Positions 22,529 to 33,941 of a stretch of 64,000 nucleotides of DNA are shown here, piece by piece. The stretch lies in contig JALGAS010000003.1 of the NCBI GenBank assembly GCA_023078685.1, positions 3,844,001 to 3,908,000 of the forward strand. Reading direction: 5' to 3'. Source of the DNA: Neopestalotiopsis rosae. Taxonomy: Eukaryota > Ascomycota > Sordariomycetes > Amphisphaeriales > Sporocadaceae. The notes below the pieces were generated by a model. That model ran no database searches and had not been told where the DNA came from. It saw only the letters and a program-made list of their open reading frames with translations. Both the position numbers and the translations under genes were made by a program. Numbering within the stretch: position 1 is the stretch's first letter; every line of letters begins with the position of its first letter.

Positions 22529-24446
22529 CTTGCCGTACTGGGACAACTGTCGAATCAAGGATCTACTGAGGGACAACCGAGAAACAGAACCAACTCAAGA
22601 CTGTGGCCGGGCGACAGGTTCATCTTTAATACCGCGAAAAGCCTTGAAAGCCAAGGAGAAAACATCCGTAGTCGGGGACTGCATGGACATGCATGGAAGC
22701 TCGAGATAGTCCATAATTCCGTGAATCAAGGTTGGGTGCGTCGAGACGATCACTGCATACCTGCTGATGAAGATCTCTTTCCCAGCATACGGGCCCAATG
22801 ACGAGTGAACGTTTCTCGACAATATTGGGCCCCTGCTACCAGGCACACACGGAGAGGTTAATCTGATGGATCAGATAAGATAAAATTTTGATCTATGTGG
22901 GCCACTCCGAGATGAACCGGGCGGCCGGGGGGGCAACAATCCTCCACTCTTGGCTATAAACTTGGGCCAAGAAGGCAATGATCCGCGGCACTGACCGTTG
23001 TTTCGGCGGAAGAAGGAGGAGCTCAAGAACAAAATCGCTCGGGAGACATCCCAAAGTCCCGAGCTGCGCACAAAGACGTTACAATTGGCAGCAAATGGGA
23101 AGAAGTTGAAGTGGTCGCCTGAGCCTTCAAAGAGGAGCGTGTCTATAGATGCTTTCACGGAAACATACCGACTCCTGAGCGCATTCAGAGAGCAAAAGAA
23201 TGGGTTGGCACAAAGGAGCCAATACCTGGTCGCAATGGTGAGCATGGTCCGCCTGTTATAGTGCAACCTTGAATGAGCAAGGGATGATGTCGATCAGAAC
23301 GTCATTACTCATGGAATACATAATTGGCCCTGTTTTGCCAGACAAATGATATTCCGCTGTGGGAGGGTTGTCCGGTCTTGGTGTCTTGGAAGATGGACCG
23401 TCATCGGAGCGCTTCTCGGTGCAGGGCCCGGTCGGCTCGGAGCTTAGATTCGACACAGTGAGTGAGTCGGACATCGTGATCTCCTCTCCGGGTGAAGACA
23501 TATATGGAGGCCCATAGCCAGTAATCATCAAATGATGTCTTGAAACATTCTGGTTCTCTTTCACCAAGTGCAAGGTGATGATTGAGTGACGAGTTGTGTC
23601 CTTTCAGACAGAAGAAACTGCCATCAAGACTTCAGGAAGGCTTCTCACGAGTGTTGAAAGGGTGAAGTATCGTGCATCTTTGAGCTATGTCATTTTCCTG
23701 GCTTCACGGACGAGTTCGTACGGGTTCGTTCTTGGTGCGAAGAGGAAGACGGAGGTTGGCGATGAGGGGAAACGGCCGGGGAAATGTCAAGGAAGAAGCC
23801 GTGTGTTGATACTGAGCGGAAGCATTATTCGCCATTTGCATTGCAGACTGTGAGTACCAGGAATGCGCGAAGCAACGAGAGACCCCATCATTGCAGTGGC
23901 TACGTGGTCGGCGGGGGATTTTGAGCCCGGTGTTACACTGAGTGAATGAAAGTCAGATGTTTTTGTGTTTTGCGTTTGTGGCTGATTCAGGTCTGGGCCG
24001 ATTCATTCTCGTGGCCGTGAGAATCCGGGGGTCCCTCAGGGGCTGTTCTCCAGCGACTCACAGCACCTTTGGGGTCCTAGGTGGTGCTTTTACAGCGGGC
24101 TCTGGGGTCGGAGTCGGCCGACCCTCGACCAACAATCAGCCCACTTCGCTGCCGCATCGACGCATCTACGAATAACCAATAGAGAGTTTCCTGTTTCGTG
24201 TTCCGTCATAATTTGGGCCATGAAAATGAAGCGGGATGTCGAAATGAGAACATTTGACTGTTTGACTGTATATATGGCTCAAGACGGACCGGCTTTGCTA
24301 CTGCTCGATTTGACATGATCATTGAACACATTCACCAATACAACCATCAAAAACATCAAGACTCAAGATAGGCAATTGTACCTGTCGCAATATACAACAA
24401 CAACAACACACACACAACCTCCGTATCCATTCTCCATTATACTACT
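22529..24446. other. Divergent intergenic region, 1.9 kb
   Basis: This holds the ASST-like promoter (leftward) and that of the small membrane protein (rightward, TATATAT at 24269). A plus-strand open frame at 22998-23261 is rich in Lys/Arg, but nothing about it looks conserved. No supported gene. Confidence 0.5.
24269..24275 (+). promoter_or_regulatory. TATA-like element and CA-rich leader
   Basis: TATATAT lies 172 bp before the ATG at 24447. The leader that follows contains a CAA/CA repeat (about 24397-24419, CAACAACAACACACACAC), typical of an unstructured, well-translated 5' UTR. The assignment is by position. Confidence 0.45.
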
Positions 24447-24915
24447 ATGAGCAACCCAACATACTACGCTCGACGATACAGGACTCTCTACAGTCCCAAC
24501 GCTCTCAACTTTGCTCCGAGTGCACCTCGCCAGGCTCTTGCTGCCGTATACTCGCCCGCCCCCACTGGCATTCACTGTGGGCTGCCAAGAGGTGTAGCCG
24601 CACGGAGCAACCCAAGAGTCTTGCTCGCTCTTCTGGCACCCGTAGCTATAGGTAAGGCGATCTCTATACTCTAGATCCCCTGTTTTAGAGACACATGCAC
24701 TAACATGCGATTTTCTCTCTTCAGCTACCGGCCTTGTCACATTCCTCGAAGGTCAGCTCAACCAACGTACAGCAACAGCTGCACAACTCGCCAGTGCACC
24801 AGTAACACCTTCGGCAGAAGAATTGAGGAGGAAAGCACTACTCGACGCCTATGGCGACCGGGAGAGCCTGGAGAGGCTCGCAGAAGTGACGGCCATTTAT
24901 GAAGCCACTCGCTAA
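24447..24915 (+). CDS. Small single-span membrane protein, unknown function
   Basis: Exons 24447-24651 and 24725-24915 flank intron 24652-24724 (GTAAGG...TTCAG, phase 1), giving 131 residues. The first ~55 residues are Tyr/Pro/Arg-rich (MSNPTYYARRYRTLYSPN). A hydrophobic segment then spans the exon junction (about residues 57-77, RVLLALLAPVAIATGLVTFLEG). The C-terminal half looks helical and charged (EELRRKALLDAYGDRESLERLAEVTAIYE). The frame continues cleanly through the splice and the tail has coding character, so the gene is probably real despite its size. I recognise no family. The basic N-terminus ahead of one membrane helix would also fit a mitochondrial inner-membrane protein, which is inference. 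Confidence 0.7.
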
Positions 24916-25522
24916 AATCCCACGTGCTGGCCATGAAGGAATTATGAGACGGACAACAAAATTTGGTCCTTGAAAATTGCATTTGTGGCATTTGTGGCGT
25001 TTTGGGTATCCCTCGTGGTCGAGGATGGCGTTAAAAGGACAGGATGTCTCTGGCCATGATTGTCAGAAACAGAGACAAGTTAATTGAATTCAATTTTCAT
25101 CTTTTCAAACTTTGCTCTAGTTTCATGTGCTCAACAGGGGTCATTACTTACCATGATGGTATTCAATGCTTTGAATGTGTGAAGCAAGTCATTGGGTTCT
25201 GAGTATGGAATTATGTTATGCATTATCGCGATCTCTATGCATGCATCAATATACAGACGTTCGACAAATCAAATGCGACGTAATGCTATACACATAGCTG
25301 ACATTCACTGCTACACGTTCAATAAATATACTAAGCACGCCGCACATTGCTCCGCGCACGGCATTACGGTGCCTCCACGGAGAATGACGCCATTGGAGAC
25401 CCGGATTGCTCAACATCTCACAATCTTATTCCCGATCCCCTCAAAGCTTTTTCACCATTCAAGAGCTGCGCCTGAAACTGTTCAAGTCGAAATAATACAG
25501 TTACAAACATCCTTCTTGCAAG
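24916..25522. other. Intergenic region
   Basis: About 600 bp between the small membrane protein and the dioxygenase. It is presumed promoter of the latter. Nothing else was recognised. Confidence 0.5.
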
Positions 25523-26988
25523 ATGTCAACGACTACAAAAATCACTGCGCCTCCTGGTCCTCCTGGCCAACCGGATATTTCATACGTGCCGGATCCAGAA
25601 AAGTGGCGTGCCCGCGCCGAGTCTCGGATCAAAGCCGGAGGGTTGCCGAAGACGGTTCCGGAAGGTTTTCCGGAGCAATTAAGCGGGAACTTAGTATGGG
25701 AAGGCAACTCCCTGGCGGACAAGTACAACTGGACATTTGTTCTCAGCGAGAGTCACCTCGATGAGATTGACAGTGCCGTCAAACATTTCAAGTGTAAGTG
25801 TATCATTAAAAAATTATTACCCGATAAAGAGAGGGGGAAAGTTGAACTATTATAGCCCTCAACTTGCCGACTGGTCATGTTAGCCGCGACACCTTTCCCC
25901 TCCCGACACTACACGCAGAGCTCCGCCGCCTCTCCGCCGAGCTGCACGAGGGCCACGGATTCTTCGTCATCCGCGGCTTGCGACCAGACGAGCACACGCG
26001 CGAGGAGAATCTCGTCATCTACGCCGGCGTGTCCGCGCACATTGCGCCCCAGCTGGGCCGCCAGGACCACAAGCACAATGGCGATCCCGCCGACGTGGTG
26101 CTGGCCCACATCAAGGACCTCAGCAGCAGCAGCCAGCTGAATGGTTCGATTGGGAGCCCCGCCTACACGACGGACAAGCAGGTCTTTCATACGGATTCTG
26201 GCGATATCGTGTCCCTATTCGCCCTCGAGACGGCCGTGGCGGGCGGCGCCAGCAAGTTGGCGAGCACGTGGAGGGTCTACAATGAAATTGCAAAGACGAG
26301 GCCTGATTTGATCCACACGTTATCGGGCAACTGGGACCAGGAAGTGTGAGTAAACTAAGCATCCAAAGATCTTCTATCATTAATAGTTTACATACTTCTT
26401 TATCATTAACGTACGACCTACTAATTAAGGTTGCATTAGTTTCGAAAAGGCCGACAAGCAGTGGACGGAGCGCCCGCTCCTCTTTCACTTCCCCGCCACC
26501 GACTCGACTCCCGAGAGGGTCACATTGCAATATGGTCGCCGCTATTTCGTGGGTTATGGGGCGCTGCCGCGCAGTCCCAACGTTCCCGCCATTACTGAAG
26601 CCCAGGCCGAGGCGCTGGATACGTTGCACTTTTTGGGCGAGAGGTTTTGCGTCAATACGAATTTTCAAAAAGGCGATATTCAGTATGTCAATAATCTGGC
26701 CATATTCCATGCTCGGGATGGGTACACCGATACCGCAGAGCAGAAGTAAGTCGTTTAACTCTGTCCCATCATTAGCCGAAGACCAAATTTGGGCGAGTAG
26801 AATATGGTTGCTGACACTTCAGTAGGCGACATTTCCTCCGATTCTGGTTGCGGAATCCGGAAAAGGCGTGGCAGACACCACAGGTTTTGCAAAAACGGTG
26901 GTCATCTTTGTATGATGGAGTGACTGCAGACTCCAAGGTCTTTCCTTTGGAACCCTATATCCGTAGCGCTGGGAATAAAGGCCGTTGA
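25523..26988 (+). CDS. TauD/TfdA-type Fe(II)/2-oxoglutarate dioxygenase
   Basis: Four exons: 25523-25793, 25856-26345, 26440-26745, 26823-26988 (introns 62, 94, 77 bp; phases 1, 2, 2), 410 residues. Members couple oxidative decarboxylation of 2-oxoglutarate to hydroxylation of a substrate such as a sulfonate or a clavaminate-like compound. Iron ligands are seen as FHTDSGD (H202, D204) and the distal histidine in NNLAIFHARDGY. The arginine in RHFLRFWLRN binds 2-oxoglutarate. GHGFFVIRG is also family-typical. The N-terminus (PPGPPGQPDISYVPDPEKWRARAE) matches the large fungal TauD subgroup, in which the substrate is mostly unknown. There is no signal peptide, so it is probably cytosolic. Confidence 0.9.
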
Positions 26989-27178
26989 TATCTGCGTCGA
27001 TGTCAAGCAGTATATAGTCGTAGATAGCTTCATGTGTAATCTCGGTGTGACCTTGCGTAACTCACAGCACCAATGCTCAACATGGTTATATGCAAATTGA
27101 AATTGCTACTGAAAGAAAATATATACGGTAAATGCTTACATCACGACTAAATTTCAACCAGAACTCCTATTTGACAAT

Positions 27179-28749
27179 TCATTGACAGGCCGACCACCAC
27201 TCGCTTGAGCGAACACAGGTGAACGGTGATTTACATTGCGTCGGGCCCTTGTAATCCTTACCACCACATTGTTGCCATTGGCTCACGAGCTGTGTGTTGC
27301 CTGCTGTGCCTGTTGATGCAGTCGTGGCCGCACTTTGGGTGGACGATGAGCTCATGGTCGTCTTCTTGGTGGAAGATGTGCTCGAGGTGGTCCCTCTGGT
27401 GGCGCCCGCCGATCCCGTAAAGACAGTGGCGGTGATTGTAACAGTCTGGGCAGTTGGGCAGGCACATGTCGGCACCGTGGCTGTGCTCTGGCGGCCGAAC
27501 AGCGAGGACGTCCGACTTGATGATGATGATCTTGCCGAAAGTGTCGAGCTGCTGCTAGCAGTGGCCCTTCTTGACGACGTGACAAATGAAGTGGAAGACG
27601 ATGTGGTAGAGCTGCTGGTTGAGGTCGAGGATGATGTCGAGGTCGTGACCGGTGGGGCAGATCCCGAAAGTGCGGCGTTTACTCCGTCGAGGAAGCCCGT
27701 GTTGGCTGCCGCCTGGCTCATATCCCACATCATTACACCTCCAAAGCTGGTAAAGGTCTTGCAGTAGCTGATGATTGGGGCCAGCTGCGACGCCGGGAGG
27801 TAGCCGGCGCCGGCGCCCGTGTTGGCCGGAATTCCGAGCAGCACCTTGACGCTGGGGTTCTTGCTCTTGGTCTTGGCCCACGTATCCCAGACGTCCATGT
27901 TGAAGTTGTTTTGCGTGGCCGCTCCGGCTGTGAATGACTGGATACCGCAGTAGTTGTTGTAGAACTGCACCATGACAAAGTCCATTTCGACATTGTTCAG
28001 CATATCGCCCATGGCGGCGTCGGGGTATGGACACTGGGGCGCCGCTGAGAGATAATACTTCTTGTCTCCAGCGCTGGTAGCAGCATCCATGAGACCACGC
28101 AGCTCCTGGGCAAAGGGCGCCGCGTACATTGTCGTTGACTCAAAGTCGAAGTCGAAGCCATCTACCACCGCAGAGCCAAAAGGTCGGTTGGCGGTTGCTG
28201 TGTTGGGTCCAAATAGATTCCACACATTATCAGCGGCAGCTTGCGCGGCAGCAGCTGAGCTGAATCCGCCTTCAGTATAAGTCGCACCGCCTAGCGAGAG
28301 AAGTATTGTTTTTGAGTACGTCTTCTGACAAGTTATGATATCTTGTCTAGAAGCATAGGAGTCAGTTTTACTATAGCAGAAGTGGCATCTGGAGTATCTG
28401 CTCACCCTATTTGTGGACAGTTGAATAGGTTGGTTCCAGAGTATGCTGTACAGGCATGGACAGCACTGGCAAAGTTGACTGCTGGATTATTGATACCAAG
28501 CATAAACGCGATTGGAATGATGTTGAGCTCAGTGCCTAGTACATGTGTTAGTAGAAGCCTTCGTCAAGCGGACCATGGTGAGTTACTTGAGCAGTAGTCA
28601 CTCAGTCTTGACTGTGAATTTGCTTGTCCGTACGAGTTCTGTCCCCAGTATATGGCAACATTTGATTGTGAGCTCGGGTCGAACCCGGCGGATGCCAATT
28701 GTCCGAGCCCTAAGCTCGCGGCGAGCAACGAAAAGGAGATCTTGGCCAT
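27179..28749 (-). CDS. GH18 chitinase with Ser/Thr linker and C-terminal CBM1
   Basis: Exons 28749-28587, 28535-28406, 28346-27179 (introns 51 and 59 bp), 486 residues. A signal peptide (about 1-21) leads into FDPSSQSNVAIYWGQNSYGQ, the start of a plant-type/class III GH18 barrel. The catalytic motif is DGFDFDFE at 160-167, with E167 as proton donor. Substrate-side MVQFYNNYC and GGVMMWDMSQ are present. After the barrel (about residue 300) comes a long Ser/Thr-rich, probably O-glycosylated linker. The last ~35 residues form a fungal cellulose/chitin-binding CBM1 (QWQQCGGKDYKGPTQC...FTCVRSSEWWSACQ). It acts outside the cell on chitin, in wall remodelling or attack on other fungi and arthropods. 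Its 3' end faces the dioxygenase gene, 190 bp away. Confidence 0.92.
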
Positions 28750-30458
28750 GGTGATTTAGTCTGATGAAACGCTTTGGCTGTTTCCACAATCTTTCGACAT
28801 GTTGGCGACCCTGTATTTATCATCTTGATTCAACATTTCTCAAATTCACGAGGTGGACGCGTGTCCAACCTCAGTGGCACCAGCCCGTTGCCACATGTGT
28901 CGCTGACGAGGCCTCATTGTCTCTGCTTATCTCCATAATTCCCCATAGCGAGGGCACACGTGAGACTGCTCCTTCGAATGAAGGAGTTCATGAACTGGGT
29001 CTTGACCCCTTTAGCTGCTCTTGAAACAAGATGCCCAGCGGCCGTTGGAGGCACATGAGCACACCACTTTCGATAGGGAGACAAGTAAGGTGTGAGACAC
29101 TCATCTCGGCACGGCTGGCCGTGCCACTGACAGGCTTGACAGGAGGCACTAGTCTCGACTGACTCAACGGCTTTTAGCAGGTTTCCCTATGCCTCACGAT
29201 ATACCCGTGGACCATCTCGTATTAGTGAGAAAAGGGGTATACTGCAAACACAGTTTCTAGCCTGATAGCTCCAAACATTATTGGAAGAAAATTGCTGCAC
29301 ATTGCCCAGAGGCGCCAGCCTTTCAGGGGCAACAGGAAGCCACGGAGCATTGCATTCGAATACGCAACACAAACACGCCCTCTCCCTCCCTCTCTGTCGG
29401 CCGAAAGGGCATACTGGCTGGAGTCATCGACTGCACTGGATGGCCATGGCGCATTCCAGACTCCGGACTTTGGCATGCATCCAGCCCACGGGAGATCTTC
29501 CCCTAGCCACCATATCATGACCCAGTCTGCCCAGAGATTTGATAAGAGATGCGCCCTGTGCGCACGCCTCGAGTTCGGCAGAGGTCGGGGCTATTGACCG
29601 CCGCCCGGGAATTGGGGGGCATCGTCTCCCCAGTAGCGTGACGAGGAGCGATCCATCACGTGTGCAAGATCTCTACTATAGTCTTCCCAGCACCCACTGC
29701 ACACACTGGAGGCATCACACAGCGAAGATCTCCGAAGTGAGAATGATTGCCTCCTCGTTGACCGCAAGTCGATCCATCCCATTCGCTAGGTGTCGTGTTG
29801 GCGTGTGATTACAGAAGTCGGGGTAGATAAGGCTAACGAGCTTCGATTTTCTTCCAGAATATCACGAGCCACATGATTTTAGGACTCTTGACTACATCTT
29901 GCCAGTAGTCATCGTATCACGGTAGAATTGCAAAAAGAAACCAACAGTAATTTGAGTGAGGCTCGAGTGTGTGATGCGTGATCGAGATTCATCAATATAA
30001 TCGTACTTTTACTTCTCCATGTCCTGTCCTGTGCTCATGCGCACATGAATTGATAACTTGTATGATCCCCTCGACTCTCGAGTTTAGTTGGCTGCTAGGG
30101 CTGGCTCACGTTCTCTATGCCGGAGACGACCCCTACAGTCCACTAAAGGTGGACCTGCTTCGAAGGCCTACAGAGTACTAGGTTAGCGCATCTTTCGGCG
30201 ACGCGCCAAAGTTGAACCAATGGCAATCTGCCCGCGAATGTCGCGTATCGGTCCGAGCTTTCACTCACGTTACTAGCGCTGGAATCTTAGCTGCTGCTCA
30301 ACTGGCTGGCCAACGACTTTTGAAAGACACCAAAAAGTGACATCGCCAATCTCCATTTCTTAACGCTACAGCTGTCGCATTGCCGTGATTTCACCCCAAC
30401 GAAGAGAAGTCACCCCGGAAACGGAACCGCGCACAACGACAGTTTCTCTACACACAAG
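28750..30458. other. Divergent intergenic region, 1.7 kb
   Basis: It contains the chitinase promoter (an ATAAATA-like box on the minus strand near 28812-28820, about 65 bp from its ATG) and the RSC7 upstream region. No supported gene. Confidence 0.5.
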
Positions 30459-32211
30459 ATGCCTGGCCGTCGCTCCGGGCGCGCCGCTGCTAAGCGTGCT
30501 GCGGAAAAGCTAGGTAAGCAAGCAAATCATTCCAAAACAACCACAGCAACCATCGCAGTCCATCGAAATCGTGCATCCCTAGTTCCAAATACACCACCCG
30601 CGCAATTGGCGCAATTCACGTCGCCCATGTGGAATTTGTCGCGCTGACATAATGTCTGTATCTCAGAGAGCACGCCCCGCACCTTTGAAGACCTCGAGGA
30701 TGAGCCCATGCCCGATATCGATGCAGGCAACTCCGACGCTGATGCTCAACCTGATGCTGAGGACCCAGATGGTGGCTCCGACGGCGAGGCAGAGCAGGAG
30801 AAGGAGGATGGACCAGAATCCGATGGTGCTTCAGCCAAGTCGCCATCACCCCCGCCACAACCCGTCATCAGAAGAAGACGTCTAGGACGACCGCCTAAGA
30901 ACCGACCTCCCGACTGGGACACTCTTCCCATCGAACCTCCAAATCGCGACCCCAATGAGACGCCCAGAAGGCGAGGTCGCGGAGGCTGGCGAGGTCGAGG
31001 TGGCCGCAAGGGTCAGTCCTTTAAGCCAACCCAGCAGGCCATTGACAATGAGGGAACCATGGCCGACATTGTAGGCGACGAACTCGAGCTGCCAGAAGAT
31101 CCAGAGGGTGAGACCAAAGTCGACAAGCTGGGTAACCTCAAGGATGGTCGAGATTACCGATGCCGCACCTTCACCGTCGCAGGACGTGGTGACAGGCTTT
31201 ACATGTTGTCGACAGAGCCGGCTCGCTGTGTTGGTTTCAGGGACTCGTATCTCTTCTTCACCAAGCACAAGCGCCTGTACAAGATTATTGTCGACGACGA
31301 CGAGAAACGCGACATGATTGAGCGAGAGATCATTCCACACTCCTACAAGGGCCGTTCGATTGGTATCGTTACAGCCCGTTCAGTCTTTCGCGAGTTTGGG
31401 GCTCTCATTGTCGTAGGTGGTCGCCGCATCATCGATGATTACGAAGTGGCAGCGCGTCGGGCAGAGGGTGTAGTCGAGGGTGAGATTGCCGATCCAAACG
31501 ACCGTTTTATCGAGGGAGAGGAGTACAACAAGAACCAATACGTGGCTTGGCATGGTGCCAGTGCCGTGTACCACACGAATGGTCCTTCGATACCGGTCGT
31601 CAACGGCAAGGTTGAAATCAAGAAGAAGCGAGTGCCACTCACGGACACAAACTGGCAGCTAGAACACGCCCGTGCTGCAGCGTAAGTCAATGCCATGCTA
31701 TATCGTGAGATGACGGATTGCTAACAGACGTGACAACAGTCAATTCAATGCTGAGATTGGTCTCATCCGCCGCCACAACAATAATGGAGTTTACGATGTG
31801 CATACCAATGTTCTGCAGTTCCCAGTCAGCATGCAGCCTACACACGCACGTATTGAACAGGTTGCCGATTCCTCTGCGCCGAGCGAAAGCAAGCTCTTCA
31901 CACCCATCAATCCAGTCATACCTCGCAACTTCAAGGTGATCGACACAATTATGGAGACGCCTCCTGCCAGCCTGCCCAATTCGGCGTACAAACAGAACTA
32001 CAATGTTCCCGACTTCCTGGCTCCGTTCCAAGGCCTCGACTCTGTATCCGACGAGATCGCGGACCTTCTCCCACCCGAGTGCCGCAAAGCCTTTGACAAC
32101 GCACGGGCAAACGAGAACAACTGGAAGGGTAAATGGGGACCAGAGGCTGAGATGGCTCACCGACGACCACCGGTTATCGATGCCGCCATCGTTCCGTATA
32201 GCAAGATGTAG
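30459..32211 (+). CDS. rsc7: RSC7/Swp82-family chromatin-remodelling complex subunit
   Basis: Exons 30459-30513, 30667-31681, 31740-32211 (introns 153 and 58 bp; phases 1 and 2) give 513 residues to TAG 32209. It is a subunit of SWI/SNF-class remodellers (RSC7/Npl6, Swp82). An acidic region (about 25-65) is followed by an AT-hook-like RRRRLGRPPKNRPPDW and an Arg/Gly stretch RRGRGGWRGRGGRKG. The conserved core runs from DGRDYRCRTFTVAGRGDRLYMLSTEPARC through KHKRLYKIIVDDDEK, ARSVFREFGALIVVGGRRIIDDY and AWHGASAVYHTNGPSIP. The reading frame stays open and protein-like for 83 codons beyond the TAG (to TGA 32461), as described under findings, so the true C-terminus may be longer. Confidence 0.88.
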
Positions 32212-32463
32212 GAAGTCATACACTGTCATTCGGCATCTGGTACTCACCATGCTCACAATGTGCCTGGTGCTTCGAGAACTGGAACTGGCCGACGGAACAT
32301 CGGTGGTGAGCATGCGTGGAAAGTCAATCCCACAAGGCCCTTGCTCGAGCCCGAGCCTCCCGCCGAAGGTGACGATCATCAATTCGCGTACAAACGAGCT
32401 TCAGAGGGGTTGAGAGAGACACGCGCTGCAGTCGCAGACGTCCTCACGTGTAAGCCGTCATGA
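32212..32463 (+). other. Coding-like 3' extension of the RSC7 frame beyond TAG
   Basis: The same reading frame continues 83 codons after the stop. The stretch is rich in ordered-looking protein sequence (TRPLLEPEPPAEGDD, HQFAYKRASEGLRETRAA) and ends at TGA 32461. The other two frames look like noise. It could be reached by recoding of UAG, by removal of a 69-nt in-frame intron (32208-32276, GTAGG...TTCGAG with TACTCAC at 32241), or it may be the remains of a longer ancestral protein. Confidence 0.5.
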
Positions 32464-32790
32464 ATAAGGTTTGGGAGCACGTTGTGGTGGCAATCAAATG
32501 TAATGTTTAACGTTAAGAGAGATGCGGTTGATTGGCGCCGTTGATGAAGTTGTTGATTTGTTGGAGTCTGGAGTTTTCAAGAGGGACGGAGTACTGACAA
32601 TAGAATTGTCAGTCAGTATTGGTATGGAAAAGGCCCATCTGATCCCCGGAAGAGATTTTCAACTTTGTATTTTCTATAACAAATGCTACAATCATGCATA
32701 TGTTTCATGTCGTTATCGCCTTGAAACTATCTCAAACGAACCGCACATATACTCTGAGCCCCTCGAAAGGTCTTGGGTTTTGCCAATGAA
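32464..32790. other. Convergent spacer, RSC7 / SDR
   Basis: The tail-to-tail spacer holds the 3' ends of both genes and a perfect hairpin at 32593-32613. Confidence 0.6.
32593..32613. terminator. Perfect 9-bp hairpin between convergent genes
   Basis: ACTGACAAT, loop AGA, ATTGTCAGT. It sits between convergent stop codons, so a role in 3'-end formation of either transcript is possible. Eukaryotic termination does not require such a hairpin, so this is a positional inference. Confidence 0.4.
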
Positions 32791-33941
32791 CTATTTCTCA
32801 AGTCCAATAACCTTGCCTATACCTGGCCGCCTCTGTTCCAACACTGCCATGGTCTGCTCAAATACCTTTGCCTGGACCTTCTTGCCAACATCAGTATATA
32901 TCCAGGATTCGACATCCTGAAGCTCACCGTCGCTCATGAGCTCGCCATGGGATCCTGGTCCTGCCGCCGCACTATAGACATATGTCCGGCTGCCGACCTC
33001 GGTTGTCCGCATAAATAGGAGCTCCACGACCTTGATGGCAATCCGGCCAGCCAGGGGTGGGTTGATGTCGCGGTTGAGGGCCGAAATACATGTTCCCGGG
33101 TTGACAAGGTTCATGATAACGGAAGGTGTAGCGGGCTCTTCCACTATCTTGAGTCGTGCTACTAGCTCTCGCACGAAAAGGATTTCCATGAGTTTCGTGG
33201 CGGCGTACCTATTCGAAAGTCGGCGTTAGATTTTGAGGCACTTGGACAGCCTTTTTCTGGCTTCAAAACTCACCTATCATTCACATTATAATGTTTCTGT
33301 TGCTTCATCGTCTCGTAAATATCGTCCTCTTCAATCTCCACAAACTTGGTCAGGCGATGCGCCTCGGAGCTGACCATCACCAAGCGCGGCAGATGTTGCT
33401 GCTGCTCATCACGCGCCTCGCGCAACTTTGGCGACAGCTCCAGAGTCAATAGAAACGTATTGACCACATTGACCTGCACGGCCGTCTCCCAGACCCCGCC
33501 GTCGACATCATCTTCCACAGTAGACCACGAGCGCAACGATACGCCCGCGCCGAGTACCAGGACGTCGAGGCGGCTCACCTCACGCTTGACTCGTTTTGAA
33601 AACCTCAACACGGAAGCGGTGCTGCTCATGTCGAGCTCCCAGACCTCGACGGCCGTATCACCATCGGTGCGAGCAGTCACGCTGGCCAGAATGTCCTCCT
33701 TGGCCGTCTCGCCTTTAGCCCGGGACCGCACCGCGAGGATGAGCCGGGCGCAGCCGAGGCGGTAAAAGTGTCGGGAGGCTTCGAGGCCCAGGCCGATGTT
33801 CGAGCCCGTCACAATGATTGTCTGTCCGGCAAAGGACTGGGTTGGGTAGGCTGGTGTGCGGAAGAGTTGTGATTGTGCCCATCTCAGCACGAGGGCGCCA
33901 AATTTGGGCGCGATGGGGTACTGGCGCTCGTTCTTGGTCAT
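32791..33941 (-). CDS. Short-chain dehydrogenase/reductase
   Basis: Exons 33941-33274 and 33208-32791 flank intron 33209-33273 (GTGAGT...AATAG, phase 2), giving 361 residues. The NAD(P)-binding Rossmann motif TIIVTGSNIGLGLEASRHF (TGxxxGxG) is near residue 44, LGAG (NNAG position) near 130, and the catalytic YAATK follows the splice junction. The serine of the triad lies in LVMVSSEAH. Fungal proteins of this layout resemble retinol dehydrogenase/WW-domain oxidoreductase-like SDRs of unknown substrate. The start at 33941 was chosen because it begins the conserved region without a long extension. An upstream in-frame ATG at 34022 is possible. Confidence 0.88.

Noticed and set aside
22998..23261. 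Lys/Arg-rich 87-codon plus-strand frame in the divergent spacer.
   Set aside because: No leader, intron or conserved motif. The opposite strand is equally open.
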